A DNA stretch of 64,000 bases, taken from contig NZ_JBQHDG010000037.1 of NCBI RefSeq assembly GCF_052068095.1, positions 1 to 64,000 on the forward strand, written 5' to 3'. The DNA comes from Phytohabitans sp052068095. Its GTDB lineage: Bacteria > Actinomycetota > Actinomycetes > Mycobacteriales > Micromonosporaceae. The notes below the pieces were generated by a model. It saw nothing but the letters and a program-made list of their open reading frames with translations, was not told the origin of the DNA and searched no databases. A program made the translations under genes and the position numbers. Positions 34,375 to 43,915 of the stretch are shown piece after piece; the stretch's first letter is position 1; every line of letters starts with the position of its first letter.

Positions 34375-35748
34375 ATGACGTACGAAGCAGTGGCCGAACA
34401 GGCGCCGCATCCGCTGCGCTGGCGCATCCTCGGGTTTCTCGGTGTGGCGCAGCTGATGTTGATCCTCGACGTCACGGTGGTGGCGATCGCGCTGCCGCAC
34501 ATCGAGACCGACCTGGGCGCCAGCCGGGAGGCGCTGACCTGGACGGTGAGCGCGTACGCGCTGGCGTTCGGCGGTCTGATGCTGTTGGGCGGGCGGCTCG
34601 CCGATCTGGTGGGGGCCAAGCGAGTGGTGTTGGCCGGGCTGTTGGTGTTCACGGTCGCCTCGCTGGTGACCGGGCTCGCCGGATCCTCCGGCACGCTGAT
34701 CGGCGGGCGGGTCGCCCAGGGCGTCGGCGCGGCGCTGCTGTCGCCATCGGCGCTGTCGCTGGTCGTGACACTCTTCGACGGCGACGAGCGAAACAAGGCG
34801 CTCGGCATCTGGTCGGCGTTGGGCGGTGGTGGCGCGGCGCTCGGCGTCCTGCTGGGTGGGGTCCTCACCGCCGGCCCCGGTTGGCCGTGGGTGTTCTTCG
34901 TCAACGTGCCGATCGGCCTTGTCATCGCCGCCGCGCTGGCATGGATGCTGCCGCGCCAGAGCCCGGCGGTGGCCGGTGGCCGGCTCGACGTCCTCGGCGC
35001 GCTCCTCGTCACCGCGTCGTCGGGCAGCCTGATCTACGCGTTCATCACCGCGGGCGACCGCGGCTGGCTGTCCGGCGGCACCGGTCTGCTGGTGCTGCTG
35101 GCGGCGGTCGGCTACGTGGCGTTCGTGGCCTGGCAGCGGCGAGCCCGGTCACCGCTGATGGACGTTCGGCTGCTGGCCCGGCGGCCGGTGGCGACCGGCA
35201 CCTTCCTGATCCTGCTGGCGACGGCGCTGATGATCGCGGTGTTCTTCCTGGGCACGTTCTACTTCCAGCACGCGCGCGGTTACGGCGCGCTGCGGACCGG
35301 TCTGCTGTTTCTGCCGGTCGCGTTGGCCACGATGGCCGGCGCCAACCTCACCGGCCGGGTCATCGGCCGGCTGGGCGCGCGCCCGCTCGCCGTGGCTGGC
35401 CTGGTGGTCGCCGCGGCCGGGATGGCGGTGCCCGCGTTCACGATCCACCCGGCGACGGTCGTTGTCGGCGTGTCCGTCGCCGCTGCCGGGACCGGCGCCC
35501 TGTTCGTCGTCGCCTCGGCGACCGCGCTCGGTCAGGTGGCCCCGCACGAGGCCGGCATCGCTTCCGGCATCGTCAGCACCTTCCACGAGTTCGGCGCCGC
35601 CAGCGGAGCCGCCGTCGTCTCCAGCGTGGCGGCGGCGAGCCTGGTCGGTGACACACTTTCCGGATTCACCAACGGTTTCGTCTTCGCGGCGGTCGCCGCG
35701 ACGGTGGCCGCCGCCGTCGCCGCCGCACTGACACCGCCGAAGCCCTAG
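34375..35748 (+). CDS. MFS drug efflux transporter (DHA2, EmrB/QacA type)
   Basis: 457 residues from ATG 34375, with GGAGGG 7 bp upstream (a GTG at 34360 would overlap it). Helices start at about 20: FLGVAQLMLILDVTVVAIAL with the DHA2 signature LDVTVVAIALP, motif A GGRLADLVGAKRV (67-79), motif C-like GGGAALGVLLGGVL, and about 14 helices in total. Exports hydrophobic compounds by proton antiport. Controlled by the divergent TetR. Confidence 0.9.
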   Translation: MTYEAVAEQAPHPLRWRILGFLGVAQLMLILDVTVVAIALPHIETDLGASREALTWTVSAYALAFGGLMLLGGRLADLVGAKRVVLAGLLVFTVASLVTGLAGSSGTLIGGRVAQGVGAALLSPSALSLVVTLFDGDERNKALGIWSALGGGGAALGVLLGGVLTAGPGWPWVFFVNVPIGLVIAAALAWMLPRQSPAVAGGRLDVLGALLVTASSGSLIYAFITAGDRGWLSGGTGLLVLLAAVGYVAFVAWQRRARSPLMDVRLLARRPVATGTFLILLATALMIAVFFLGTFYFQHARGYGALRTGLLFLPVALATMAGANLTGRVIGRLGARPLAVAGLVVAAAGMAVPAFTIHPATVVVGVSVAAAGTGALFVVASATALGQVAPHEAGIASGIVSTFHEFGAASGAAVVSSVAAASLVGDTLSGFTNGFVFAAVAATVAAAVAAALTPPKP

Positions 35749-35761
35749 CACGGCGCCGTGG

Positions 35762-38700
35762 CTATGGGCCGTGGTGGACATACGCGGCCCATCGCAACGG
35801 TGCGTTGCCGCGCAAGGACTCGCGTAGCCGCGTCACCGCGCGGTGCAGTGCGGTCGCGGTGACCGCGTCCTCATGACCGCCGGCAGCGATGTGCGTGTAC
35901 ACGTCCTCCGCGATCACCGCCGCGGTGGTGTCCCCAATGGACCATAGGGTGCCGATGACGTGCCTAGCGCCGGCGAAGTTGAACGCGGCGACCAGGTGCA
36001 GCGCCTCGTCGGCCAGCTCCGTGTCGCCCCGGGCGGTTTCGCAGGCGGACAGGAATGCCAGGGTCGCGTGGGTGACACGGCGGGCAAGGTGGCGCACGCG
36101 CAGAGGTCCATCGGCGACGGCAAGGTAGCTCGCCGCGGGGTCACGCGGGTCTTGCACGCCGTGGCAGGAGAAGTGCAGGACCCTGTGGTGCTCCAACGCG
36201 GCGAGGATGTCCGCCTTGCGGGCGTTGCCGTCCGACATGACGGTGTGGTCGCCGGGCAGGCGCTCGCGGACCGCGGCGACCTCGGCGGGAACGGCGGCCA
36301 GGTCGGTGAACGCGATGCCGTCGATCGGCGGCGTGCTGGGTAGTGCGACGATGAGAGCGCCGTTGCCGGAAGGCCTCGCGGGGGTTTGCCCGCGATGGTG
36401 CAGCAGGGAACGCAGCGTTGGCGTATAGGACGACACGACGTACGCGCCGACCCAATCGTCGGCTGACCCGGCCGCGTGCAGCGGCAGTAGGGACAGCTGA
36501 CCCGTCGGACACCACCAAAGCCGCGGCGGCGAGGCCCCACCGGCCGGCGGGGTGAGCCGCAGGTGTGCGAGCACCGGCTGGGTAACCGCGCGCCATAGCC
36601 ATTCCAACGTGGACAGCGCGCTTTGGTTGCCGTTGACCTGTTCGGCCAAATCGGTGCCGGGCGCCAATGTCTGGATCGCGGCGGCGAACACGCGGGCCCG
36701 GGCCGCCACGTCCTCGGCGGTCAGGTGGGGCAGCCGCACGACCTCGACGGTGGGTCGGTCGGGAGCCACCACGAGGGCATCACACCGGTATGTGCTGACG
36801 TTCACCACGACGATCGGACCGTCCTGGGCGGCGGCTCGAAGGGATGACACATCCGGCGGGGCGAGGAAACCGGCGAAGCGCTGGTCGGGCAGCGCCCGGA
36901 TCTCGGCCAGCAGCCGGGTGTACTCCTGATGCAGCCGCCAACGATAGGCCACGCCGTCCCGGTAATCCGTGGTGTCGAGCCGATCGGGCCGCGGCCCTGA
37001 CGCGGTCGCCCCGGCGAGCTGGGTGATGACGTGGTCGAGGCGGGCATGCAGCTCGGGATGCTCGGCACGCAGCAGGGAGCGATCGGACCTCGCGTCCAGG
37101 GACTGTGCCCATAGCAGTGTGCGGCCCTGTTCCAGCAGGCGCAGGGCGCCCACCGGGTCGCCGGCCTCGATGGCCAGCGCGGCCGCGTCGCTAGCCAGAC
37201 GCGGGAAGTCGCGCAGGCGGCTCTGGTGGGAGACGACGCCGAGGCCCCGCCAGACGACTTGGGGCAGCACCTCTTGGATGGCGAGCCGGTAAGCCGCGGC
37301 CGCCGCGTCTACGTCGCCGTGATGGGCGTGTAGCTGACCCGCCAGGTGCGCGGCGTGCAGGCGGGCCTCGGCGGGCGCGGTCGCCAGACCCGCCGCCCGG
37401 TCCAGCGCGGCTAGCGCCTCGGCGCGGTAGCGGCGCCTTCCCGTACGCTCGTAACGGCCTTGCAGGGCCAGGCCCAGGGAGCTTAGCCGGGTGGCAAACT
37501 TCGGGTTGTGCTCGTCGCTGCCGGCCACGCTGGCGCGCAGGAGCCGGGTCGCGCGGCGCAGATCTCTTGCCCTGCCGTGCTCCAGGTAGCGCAGATACAG
37601 GCTCTGGGCGTACACGTGCAATTGCCCAGCCCGGTCGGCGATCCGGCTGCCGAGGGTGCCGCTAATGCCTTGCGCAACGGATTCGTCGAGCGCGCCGGCG
37701 TCGCGCCGGTCGACAAACTGGTTCTGAAGCAGGATCGCCAGGCCCGATTGGATCGCCGGCCGGTCCGGGTGGTCGGCCGGGATCGCCGCGAGCGCGGCGC
37801 GGTTGGTGGCGATGGCGGCGTCCAGATCGGCGGCGTGCCCCAGCGTCTCATAGCGCAGCCGCAGGACGCCGGCGAGGTTGTGCAGCACCAGGACCTGCCG
37901 CCGGTGCCCGGCGGGCAGGGCGTCGCGGGCATGTTGCCACATCTCCACCGAGCGGTCGAGGTCGTCGCGCTCGCCGAGGTACTTGTATCGGCTCCACAGC
38001 GCCGTGGCGAGAACGATGTCGGCGGCCGCCCGATCGGCCGCGTCGATGTCCTGCCGACGGGTGATCTCCTGGGCCACGTCGACCGCCGCATGCAGGTCCT
38101 CCGGATCGCCGGCCAGCTCGGCCCGGTCCAGCAAAGCCGAGACGAGGGCGCATCGCGCGAGCGGGCTCGGAAAGCGGTGCCGGTCGAGGATGTCCAGCGA
38201 CTCGCGGTGGTGCTCCACCGCCGTGTCGATATCGGACCGATCGCCGGTCGTGGCAAATCGGGCCCGCAGCGACTCGCCCAGTGCGGACAGCCACCCGGCC
38301 CGCGCGATCTCCGACGGCTCGTCCGCAACGCATTGGCGCAGCAATGCTACTGATTCTTCGATATCAGCCAGTACCCGTTTGCGCTCGTGTCGCATCCGCA
38401 GGCTCACCGCGAGCTGGCCGACGGTGTTGCGGCGTTGCGACTGCGGCAGCCGGCCCGAATCCAGCAGCGAGCGCAGCCGGCCGACGGCCCGCTCGACGTC
38501 GCGGACATCGCCCGTGCGCTCGTAGCGGGCCAGGTGCTGCTGCGCGGCCGTCTGCTGGAACATGGCCGGGGCCATCCCGGACATTGACGCGATCGCCGAC
38601 GCGCCCCGGATCTGTGCCTCCAGTGCACTTGCTCGCCGCGCGTCGGCCTCGTCGCCGCTCGCCTCGTGGCGCGCCCAGAGCGCCTCAGCGAGCTGGGCCA

Positions 38701-40444
38701 GGCACATCGCGCGCTGCCCGTCGTAGGCCACCCGCGCGCCCGCCTCCGCCGCCTCGACGGCTTCCGCCAGCGCCGCCCGTTCGCCGGTGCGCCGATACCG
38801 CAGAAGCCACGCCTTGGCCAGCAGGGCGAGTCGGTTGCCTCGCTGAGGGTCAGCCTCCGCGGCTCGATCCTCCGCCGCACGGAGGCCGACGATGGCCGCT
38901 TCGAGGTCCTCGGTCCGGCCAAGCAGCTGAAATCGCGACAGCAGGGTGCCGGCCAGGACCGCCTGCACGCTGTCCCGCACGTCGTCGTCCATCACATCGC
39001 GCGCCAGCGCGTCGCGGGCCAGCGTCACCGCGCGGTCAAGTATCGCGGGATCGCCGATCAGGCTCGTGTGAGCGCCCAACGCGGCGAGGTACATCGGTAG
39101 CAGCCGCGCCCGTACCGGGCTGTCTTCGGGCAGGCTTTCCATGAGCCGTTCGAGCGTGGCCACGGAGTTGGCGACGTCGGCCGCGGACGGACCCATGGTC
39201 ATGATCGCGGCAAGCAACGCTTGCACGTGGTGCGCCTGGTCGGCGTCCAGCTCGCCGCGGGCAAGGACCGCACGGAGCGCGGCTTCGGCCTCCTCGCGGC
39301 TGGCGTGGTCGCCGGCAAGCACGCCGCGCAGCCCGAGACCGATGGCCTCCGCCGTGGCGTCCGGCTCGTACGAGCGCTGAAAGTGGATCGCCTCGTCGAA
39401 GTGCGTGCGGTCCGGCCGGTGCTGCGCCCGCTGCCAAAGCAGTTGCCGGGTCAGCTCGGCGAATACCTCGCGTTTCGGCTGATCGGCCGGCAGTCCCTTC
39501 CACGCCGTCTGCGCCACGCTCACCGCCTCGTCCAGATCAGACAGGCGCCCGTCGCGCTCAAAGCGCTTCTGCAACGCTGCCGCGAGGGCAAGCGCCGCGA
39601 TCACGGAGACCCAGTGATCGGCCGGGAGGCCGGCCATCGCGCCACGGGCGAGGTCGGCGGCCTCGTCGAGGTCGCCCGACGGTTGGTGCGTGAGCGCCCC
39701 GGCCAGCTGGACCCGCACACTGCGTAACGCGTCGCCGTCCGTGATGGCAAGGGCCTCTCGCAGGTACCTTTCGGCCGTAGCCGCGCTTTCCGGGCGGCCG
39801 CCCAGGCTGTGTAGGTGGGCCAACGCCGAGAGCATGGTGGCGCGGTCGCCCTGGTCGAGATCGGGTGCCTGAAGTGCCGCATCGCACGCCTTGATCGCCT
39901 CCGCAGCCAGCTTTTCGTCGCCGAATGCCGCGACTTCCTGGTTGAGGCAGTGGCCAAAGGCGGTGCGCGCCAGCCCGACGAACCTCCCGGTGCTGTCGGC
40001 GATCTGGGCGGCCTCTCGCGCGACCGCTCCAGCTTTCCGCAGCTCGGCACGGTCGGCGGCACGCACGGCCCGAGCGGTCAACGCGTACGCCAGCTCGGTG
40101 GTATGCGGCACGACGTGCTCATGCCCCTCCGGCGTGGCCGACACCGACGCCAGGTGATGGGAAATAGATTGGTCGAGGTCGTCACCCGACTGTCGCACCA
40201 TGAACCGCCGGCGAAACGCGCGACCGAGGTCATGCAGGACACATGCGCGGTCGGCCGGTGTCAGATCACCGCGCCCCAGCTCCTGGGTGAGCACACCGAC
40301 GACCTCGTCCAGCAAGGAAGCGTTTCCACCCGGCGTCCGATCATGCTCATCGAGTAGCTCAATGGCGCGCTCGCGTGCACTCGGCGTCTCCACGCAGGCT
40401 CCCAACGCTATGTCCACCGTGTCGTCGCGGATCGTAGCGTTCAT
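35762..40444 (-). CDS. TPR-CHAT protein (caspase-like protease with long helical-repeat sensor)
   Basis: 1560 residues from ATG 40444 (MNATIRDDTVD). Residues about 60-1130 are helical TPR-like repeats, e.g. LDQSISHHLASVSATPEG, IDTAVEHHRESLDILDRHRF, LDRSVEMWQHARDALPAG, LDAAIATNRAALAAIPADHP. The CHAT domain fills the last 350 residues, with catalytic His1428 in LHFSCHG and Cys1468 in LAFLSACETARG, plus ARHVIGTLWSIGDTTA near the end, all conserved in active members. CHAT proteases are caspase relatives; known TPR-CHAT proteins act in defence (Craspase, bacterial gasdermin operons). Divergent from two small genes at 40513 and 40880 that are its likely partners. No signal peptide or membrane segment. 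Confidence 0.9.
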   Translation of the reverse strand: MNATIRDDTVDIALGACVETPSARERAIELLDEHDRTPGGNASLLDEVVGVLTQELGRGDLTPADRACVLHDLGRAFRRRFMVRQSGDDLDQSISHHLASVSATPEGHEHVVPHTTELAYALTARAVRAADRAELRKAGAVAREAAQIADSTGRFVGLARTAFGHCLNQEVAAFGDEKLAAEAIKACDAALQAPDLDQGDRATMLSALAHLHSLGGRPESAATAERYLREALAITDGDALRSVRVQLAGALTHQPSGDLDEAADLARGAMAGLPADHWVSVIAALALAAALQKRFERDGRLSDLDEAVSVAQTAWKGLPADQPKREVFAELTRQLLWQRAQHRPDRTHFDEAIHFQRSYEPDATAEAIGLGLRGVLAGDHASREEAEAALRAVLARGELDADQAHHVQALLAAIMTMGPSAADVANSVATLERLMESLPEDSPVRARLLPMYLAALGAHTSLIGDPAILDRAVTLARDALARDVMDDDVRDSVQAVLAGTLLSRFQLLGRTEDLEAAIVGLRAAEDRAAEADPQRGNRLALLAKAWLLRYRRTGERAALAEAVEAAEAGARVAYDGQRAMCLAQLAEALWARHEASGDEADARRASALEAQIRGASAIASMSGMAPAMFQQTAAQQHLARYERTGDVRDVERAVGRLRSLLDSGRLPQSQRRNTVGQLAVSLRMRHERKRVLADIEESVALLRQCVADEPSEIARAGWLSALGESLRARFATTGDRSDIDTAVEHHRESLDILDRHRFPSPLARCALVSALLDRAELAGDPEDLHAAVDVAQEITRRQDIDAADRAAADIVLATALWSRYKYLGERDDLDRSVEMWQHARDALPAGHRRQVLVLHNLAGVLRLRYETLGHAADLDAAIATNRAALAAIPADHPDRPAIQSGLAILLQNQFVDRRDAGALDESVAQGISGTLGSRIADRAGQLHVYAQSLYLRYLEHGRARDLRRATRLLRASVAGSDEHNPKFATRLSSLGLALQGRYERTGRRRYRAEALAALDRAAGLATAPAEARLHAAHLAGQLHAHHGDVDAAAAAYRLAIQEVLPQVVWRGLGVVSHQSRLRDFPRLASDAAALAIEAGDPVGALRLLEQGRTLLWAQSLDARSDRSLLRAEHPELHARLDHVITQLAGATASGPRPDRLDTTDYRDGVAYRWRLHQEYTRLLAEIRALPDQRFAGFLAPPDVSSLRAAAQDGPIVVVNVSTYRCDALVVAPDRPTVEVVRLPHLTAEDVAARARVFAAAIQTLAPGTDLAEQVNGNQSALSTLEWLWRAVTQPVLAHLRLTPPAGGASPPRLWWCPTGQLSLLPLHAAGSADDWVGAYVVSSYTPTLRSLLHHRGQTPARPSGNGALIVALPSTPPIDGIAFTDLAAVPAEVAAVRERLPGDHTVMSDGNARKADILAALEHHRVLHFSCHGVQDPRDPAASYLAVADGPLRVRHLARRVTHATLAFLSACETARGDTELADEALHLVAAFNFAGARHVIGTLWSIGDTTAAVIAEDVYTHIAAGGHEDAVTATALHRAVTRLRESLRGNAPLRWAAYVHHGP

Positions 40445-40512
40445 CGGCCACAATAGGCGTCGCCCAATCGAGCGGAATCCGCCGGATCAGTGACACGGAG
40501 AGCCAGGACACA

Positions 40513-40872
40513 ATGGACGAACAACGGGCCCGCGGGTGGCTGTGCCAGAACGCCGAGGCGTTGCGGTCGACGGCGATCGCGGGCGGGTGGCGGCCGCGGC
40601 TCGATGCCGCGTTGGTCGACGTCGTCAAGGGTGACGGCTCGGCGCTGGACACAGTCACCGCACTGCTCGGCGCGCCACCGGACGACGTCAGCGAAGGCCG
40701 TGGCCGTCACGACGCCGACCCGCATCTGTTGCTCGGGTCCGTCCCGACCCAGCTGAACGGCGACTATGGATGCCCGCGCGATTGGTGCCCGCGCCGGACA
40801 GGCCGTGACGTGCGGGGCCGGCCCCCCTGGTGCCACCTCCATCAGGCGCCCATGCGCTTCCGTGAGCGGTAG
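40513..40872 (+). CDS. Small protein with Cys/His-rich tail, CHAT-associated
   Basis: 119 residues, ATG 40513, 68 bp from the divergent CHAT gene start. Residues 1-55 are predicted helical (ARGWLCQNAEALRSTAIAGG, LDAALVDVVKGDGSALDTV) and resemble small adaptor-like domains. The last 35 residues hold YGCPRDWCPRRTGRDVRG and PPWCHLHQAPMRF, with three Cys and two His in a spacing that could bind zinc. I do not recognise a named family. Position suggests an adaptor or substrate of the CHAT protease. The next gene starts 7 bp after its stop. Confidence 0.65.
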   Translation: MDEQRARGWLCQNAEALRSTAIAGGWRPRLDAALVDVVKGDGSALDTVTALLGAPPDDVSEGRGRHDADPHLLLGSVPTQLNGDYGCPRDWCPRRTGRDVRGRPPWCHLHQAPMRFRER

Positions 40873-40879
40873 GGCGCCG

Positions 40880-41599
40880 GTGGACGGAATCCTGGCCGAG
40901 GTCGGCCGCCGCCACATCGAGCGGTGGCTGTCCGTGCTATTGCTACCCGGACTGATTTTCGTGGCGGTCGCCTGGACGGTGACCCGGCTGGGCCATGCGC
41001 GGCCGTTCGATCTCGATGCCGTCGCATCCGCCTGGCACGACCTTGCCGACCGAGCCACCCGCTCAACGGCCGACCTGATAGTCACGGCCGTGGCCGCGCT
41101 CACGGGAGCGCTGCTGGCCGGTCTTGCCGCACACGGCGTGGCCCGTATCGTCGAGGCGGCGTGGACCGCCCGCCCATCCTCGCGCACGGCCTGGCTGAGC
41201 CGCCGCACGGCAGCACTCGACCGGCGCGTCCAAGCCCAATACCACGGTCTGCGCATCACCCTGCTATGGCCGCGTCTGTGGCTCCTGATCGGCGACGAGG
41301 AGCGCAACACCGTGGCCGCCGCACGCGAACGCGTCTGGGAGGCCGCGCTCCAAACGGGATGGGGCGCTCTATATCTCGTGCTGATACCCGTGTGGTGGCC
41401 CGCCGCCCTGATCGCCACGGTCACGTGGGCGCTGGCCATCGTCACCGCTCGCCGCGCCGTCACGAGCTATATCGCCCTGGTCGAAGCCATGGTCGACATT
41501 CACCAGAGCACCATCGCGGACAGGTTCGGCTTCACACTGATCGACGGCGCGCTGCCCCCGGACGCCGTCGCGCAGATCAACGACCGCCTGCACAAATAG
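40880..41599 (+). CDS. Multi-pass membrane protein, CHAT-associated, unknown
   Basis: 239 residues from GTG 40880, 7 bp after the previous stop. Four hydrophobic segments: about 17-36 (LSVLLLPGLIFVAVAWTVTR), 64-88 (ADLIVTAVAALTGALLAGLA), and a pair at about 163-195 (GALYLVLIPVWWPAALIATV, TWALAIVTARRAV). A basic/aromatic stretch LDRRVQAQYHGLRI and PRLWLLIGDEERNTVAAARE lie between. No known motif. Same transcript as the small Cys-rich gene and divergent from TPR-CHAT, so a membrane-located effector or sensor is a reasonable guess only. Confidence 0.7.
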   Translation: MDGILAEVGRRHIERWLSVLLLPGLIFVAVAWTVTRLGHARPFDLDAVASAWHDLADRATRSTADLIVTAVAALTGALLAGLAAHGVARIVEAAWTARPSSRTAWLSRRTAALDRRVQAQYHGLRITLLWPRLWLLIGDEERNTVAAARERVWEAALQTGWGALYLVLIPVWWPAALIATVTWALAIVTARRAVTSYIALVEAMVDIHQSTIADRFGFTLIDGALPPDAVAQINDRLHK

Positions 41600-41630
41600 G
41601 CGGCCATTGCCGTAGGCATCGGGGCCCAAC

Positions 41631-41657
41631 GGCGGCCGTCCTTGTTGGACGGCCGCC
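41631..41657. terminator. Hairpin terminator between convergent genes
   Basis: GGCGGCCGTCC (41631-41641) and GGACGGCCGCC (41647-41657), perfect 11-bp stem with TTGTT loop, between the membrane protein stop (41599) and the subtilase stop (41675). Confidence 0.85.
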
Positions 41658-41674
41658 GCCGGCCTTGTGACGGG

Positions 41675-43681
41675 CTAAGCCGTTATTGGTATGTCCGCGA
41701 TGTGGCCCCACTGGATGGGCGAGCTGAGGCCCTCGATCCGCCACTCCCCGGTGGTCGGCCGCCACACGGCAAACTCGTGGCTGTCACCGTCGTCGAGGAA
41801 GTTGGCCGGGACGGGGATGTCGTTGATGCCCCCGTCCGGCCCGGACGGCCACTGGAACGAGCCTTTGGACTCGATGTGCCATTGAAAATGGGTTGGCCGG
41901 TACACCGCGATGTCGATCGGCCGCTGCGACGTGCTGTGGTACCGGCCGGGGACCGGAATGTCGGTGGGTAGGCCCCACGTCACGGAGCTGGTGGCACCGT
42001 GGGTGAACCAGGTATGCCATTGCCCGGTGGATGGTCGCCACACGGCGATCGCCGCACGCCAAAGGACGACGGGGGCCGGAATCCTATACATCGGCACGGG
42101 AATGTCAGTCGGCAGACCCCATTTGACGACGCCGACGCTTCGGATGTGCCACTCTCCGGTCGGCGGTCGCCACACCGCGATGTCTACGCGGCCGTCGCCG
42201 TTGTAGTCCGCGGGGACCGGCAGGTCGGTCTTGTGTCCCCATTGGACGACGCCGACGCCTCGGATGTGCCAGTCCCCTGTGGATGGTCGCCACACCGCGA
42301 TCTCCGCGCGGCCGTCACCGGTGTAGTCTCCCGGCACGGGGACGTCTCCGTGCCCGCCCCACTGGACGACGCCGAACCCGCGGATGTGCCAGTCTCCGGT
42401 CGACGGCCGCCACACCGCGATCTCACTGGCCCGGTCACCGTCGTAGTCGGCCGGGGTCGAGCGCGGCGTGGGCGTGTAGATCGAGTAGAGCAGCATGTTG
42501 GGCGAACCCGCGCCGACGTCGCTCAAGACCCCCGCGGTGCCGTTGTTGACGATGGCCGCGTGGACCTGAGCCGGTGACGCGCTCGGCCACCGTTGCAGAT
42601 AGAGCGATGCCGCGCCGGCGACGTGGGGTGCGGCCATCGACGTGCCGGTCAATGCGACGGCGGCGGTACTGCTGGTGTGCCACGCCGACGTGATGCCCTC
42701 CCCAGGGGCGAAGATGTCCACGCACGAGCCGTGGTTGGAGAACCACGCACGTGCGTCGCTGGTGTTGCTCGCACCGACCGTGATCGCCTCAGCGACCCGC
42801 GCTGGAGATTGGTTGCAGGCGTTCGTGTTGTTGTTGCCGGCGGAGACGGTGAAGGTGACGCCGAGCCGGATGGCATTGCGGACCGCGTGGTCCATAGCAC
42901 TGCTCGCCGCGTTGCCGAGGCTCGCGTTTGCCAGCGTAGGCTCGGGTCGGACCAGCGAGTCCTCCAGCACCCAGTTGACGCCGTCGATGACCTGGCTCAC
43001 GCTTCCTGTTCCGTCGCAACGGTACACGCGGACCGCGACCAGCCTGGCGGATGGGTTCACGCCGTAGGTGTTGCCGCCGATGGTGCCCGCGACATGCGTG
43101 CCGTGGCCGTTGCAGTCTTCGGCGTTGGCGTCGTTGTTCACCGTGTCCCGCCCGTAGACCGCGCGGCTGACCCCATTGGTGAAGAACTGTGAGTGCGAGA
43201 TGCGGATACCGCTGTCGATCACGTACACGGTCACCGGGTTTGTCGATTCGTGGTATTCATACCTGCTGTTGAAGGTCCGGCTACGCTCGTCGATGCGATC
43301 CAACCCCCAAGACGGGGTCACGGTGTTCCCGTTCGCCTGCACCTCTTGGTCTTGTGACACGAAGTCGACGGCCGGGTCCGCCGCCAGCCGGCGGGCCTGC
43401 CGCTCGGTCGCGGTCATCGAAAACCCGCGCAGCGCCCTGGTGTAAATCCGGTCCACGCCGGCCTCATAGCGTGCGGCCAGCGCGCGTGCGGCGCCATCCA
43501 CCTCGTTCGCGCCCGCCGTGGTGTCTTTCAGCACCACGATGTACTGACCCTCGATGGCAGTCGGGCCCCCGGCGTCGCGGATATCGCCCTCTGGCGGTGC
43601 GGCGGTCGCGGCCTGTCCCATCCCGGCCACCAAGACCACCACGGCCAACGCCGCCGCCCACACCCGGTGTGCCCTTCGCAT
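41675..43681 (-). CDS. Secreted subtilisin-like serine protease (S8) with C-terminal WRP repeats
   Basis: 668 residues from ATG 43681, which gives a textbook signal peptide (MRRAHRVWAAALAVVVLVAG, end ATA); an ATG at 43744 adds 21 residues and is possible, neither has a clear ribosome site. Inhibitor-I9 propeptide about 42-115 (GQYIVVLKDTT), then the S8A catalytic domain with Asp156 (VYVIDSGI), His193 (GHGTHVAGTIGG), Ser348 (GTSMAAPHVAG) and oxyanion Asn283 region (SAGNNN). Residues about 405-668 are six repeats of about 40-50 residues of the type DGRAEIAVWRPSTGDWHIRG, FG-GAP-like, likely a beta-propeller or surface binding unit. Extracellular. Confidence 0.9.
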   Translation of the reverse strand: MRRAHRVWAAALAVVVLVAGMGQAATAAPPEGDIRDAGGPTAIEGQYIVVLKDTTAGANEVDGAARALAARYEAGVDRIYTRALRGFSMTATERQARRLAADPAVDFVSQDQEVQANGNTVTPSWGLDRIDERSRTFNSRYEYHESTNPVTVYVIDSGIRISHSQFFTNGVSRAVYGRDTVNNDANAEDCNGHGTHVAGTIGGNTYGVNPSARLVAVRVYRCDGTGSVSQVIDGVNWVLEDSLVRPEPTLANASLGNAASSAMDHAVRNAIRLGVTFTVSAGNNNTNACNQSPARVAEAITVGASNTSDARAWFSNHGSCVDIFAPGEGITSAWHTSSTAAVALTGTSMAAPHVAGAASLYLQRWPSASPAQVHAAIVNNGTAGVLSDVGAGSPNMLLYSIYTPTPRSTPADYDGDRASEIAVWRPSTGDWHIRGFGVVQWGGHGDVPVPGDYTGDGRAEIAVWRPSTGDWHIRGVGVVQWGHKTDLPVPADYNGDGRVDIAVWRPPTGEWHIRSVGVVKWGLPTDIPVPMYRIPAPVVLWRAAIAVWRPSTGQWHTWFTHGATSSVTWGLPTDIPVPGRYHSTSQRPIDIAVYRPTHFQWHIESKGSFQWPSGPDGGINDIPVPANFLDDGDSHEFAVWRPTTGEWRIEGLSSPIQWGHIADIPITA
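42121..42480. repeat. Three 120-bp tandem repeats inside the S8 protease gene
   Basis: The segment TTGACGACGCCGACGCTTCG and what follows recurs with a period of exactly 120 bp (compare positions 42121, 42241 and 42361), giving 40-residue protein repeats. Flanking repeats toward 41690 are more diverged and differ in length. Confidence 0.8.
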
Positions 43682-43915
43682 ATGTGCACGCCGCGCCGAA
43701 CGGGTCGCGACGATCGCGACGGCGCGTATCAGAAAAGATCGCATGCCAGATCGTGTGATCGGCTCAGCCCGGTCCTCCAGGTCAAAGTACGTACGGCGGA
43801 TGTGGCACCGGTCATCCCGCCGCCGGCCGCGGTAGGTGAGAACTGTGAGGCCGGTGACGCTCGCAGTGTGACGGATGACCAGGATGCCGAGTTGAAATCG
43901 CCGCACAATCCGCTC

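Noticed and set aside
35749..35760. CACGGCGCCGTG palindrome between MFS and CHAT stops
   Set aside because: Perfect palindrome without loop, only 12 bp, so a weak terminator at best and unlikely an operator between two stops.
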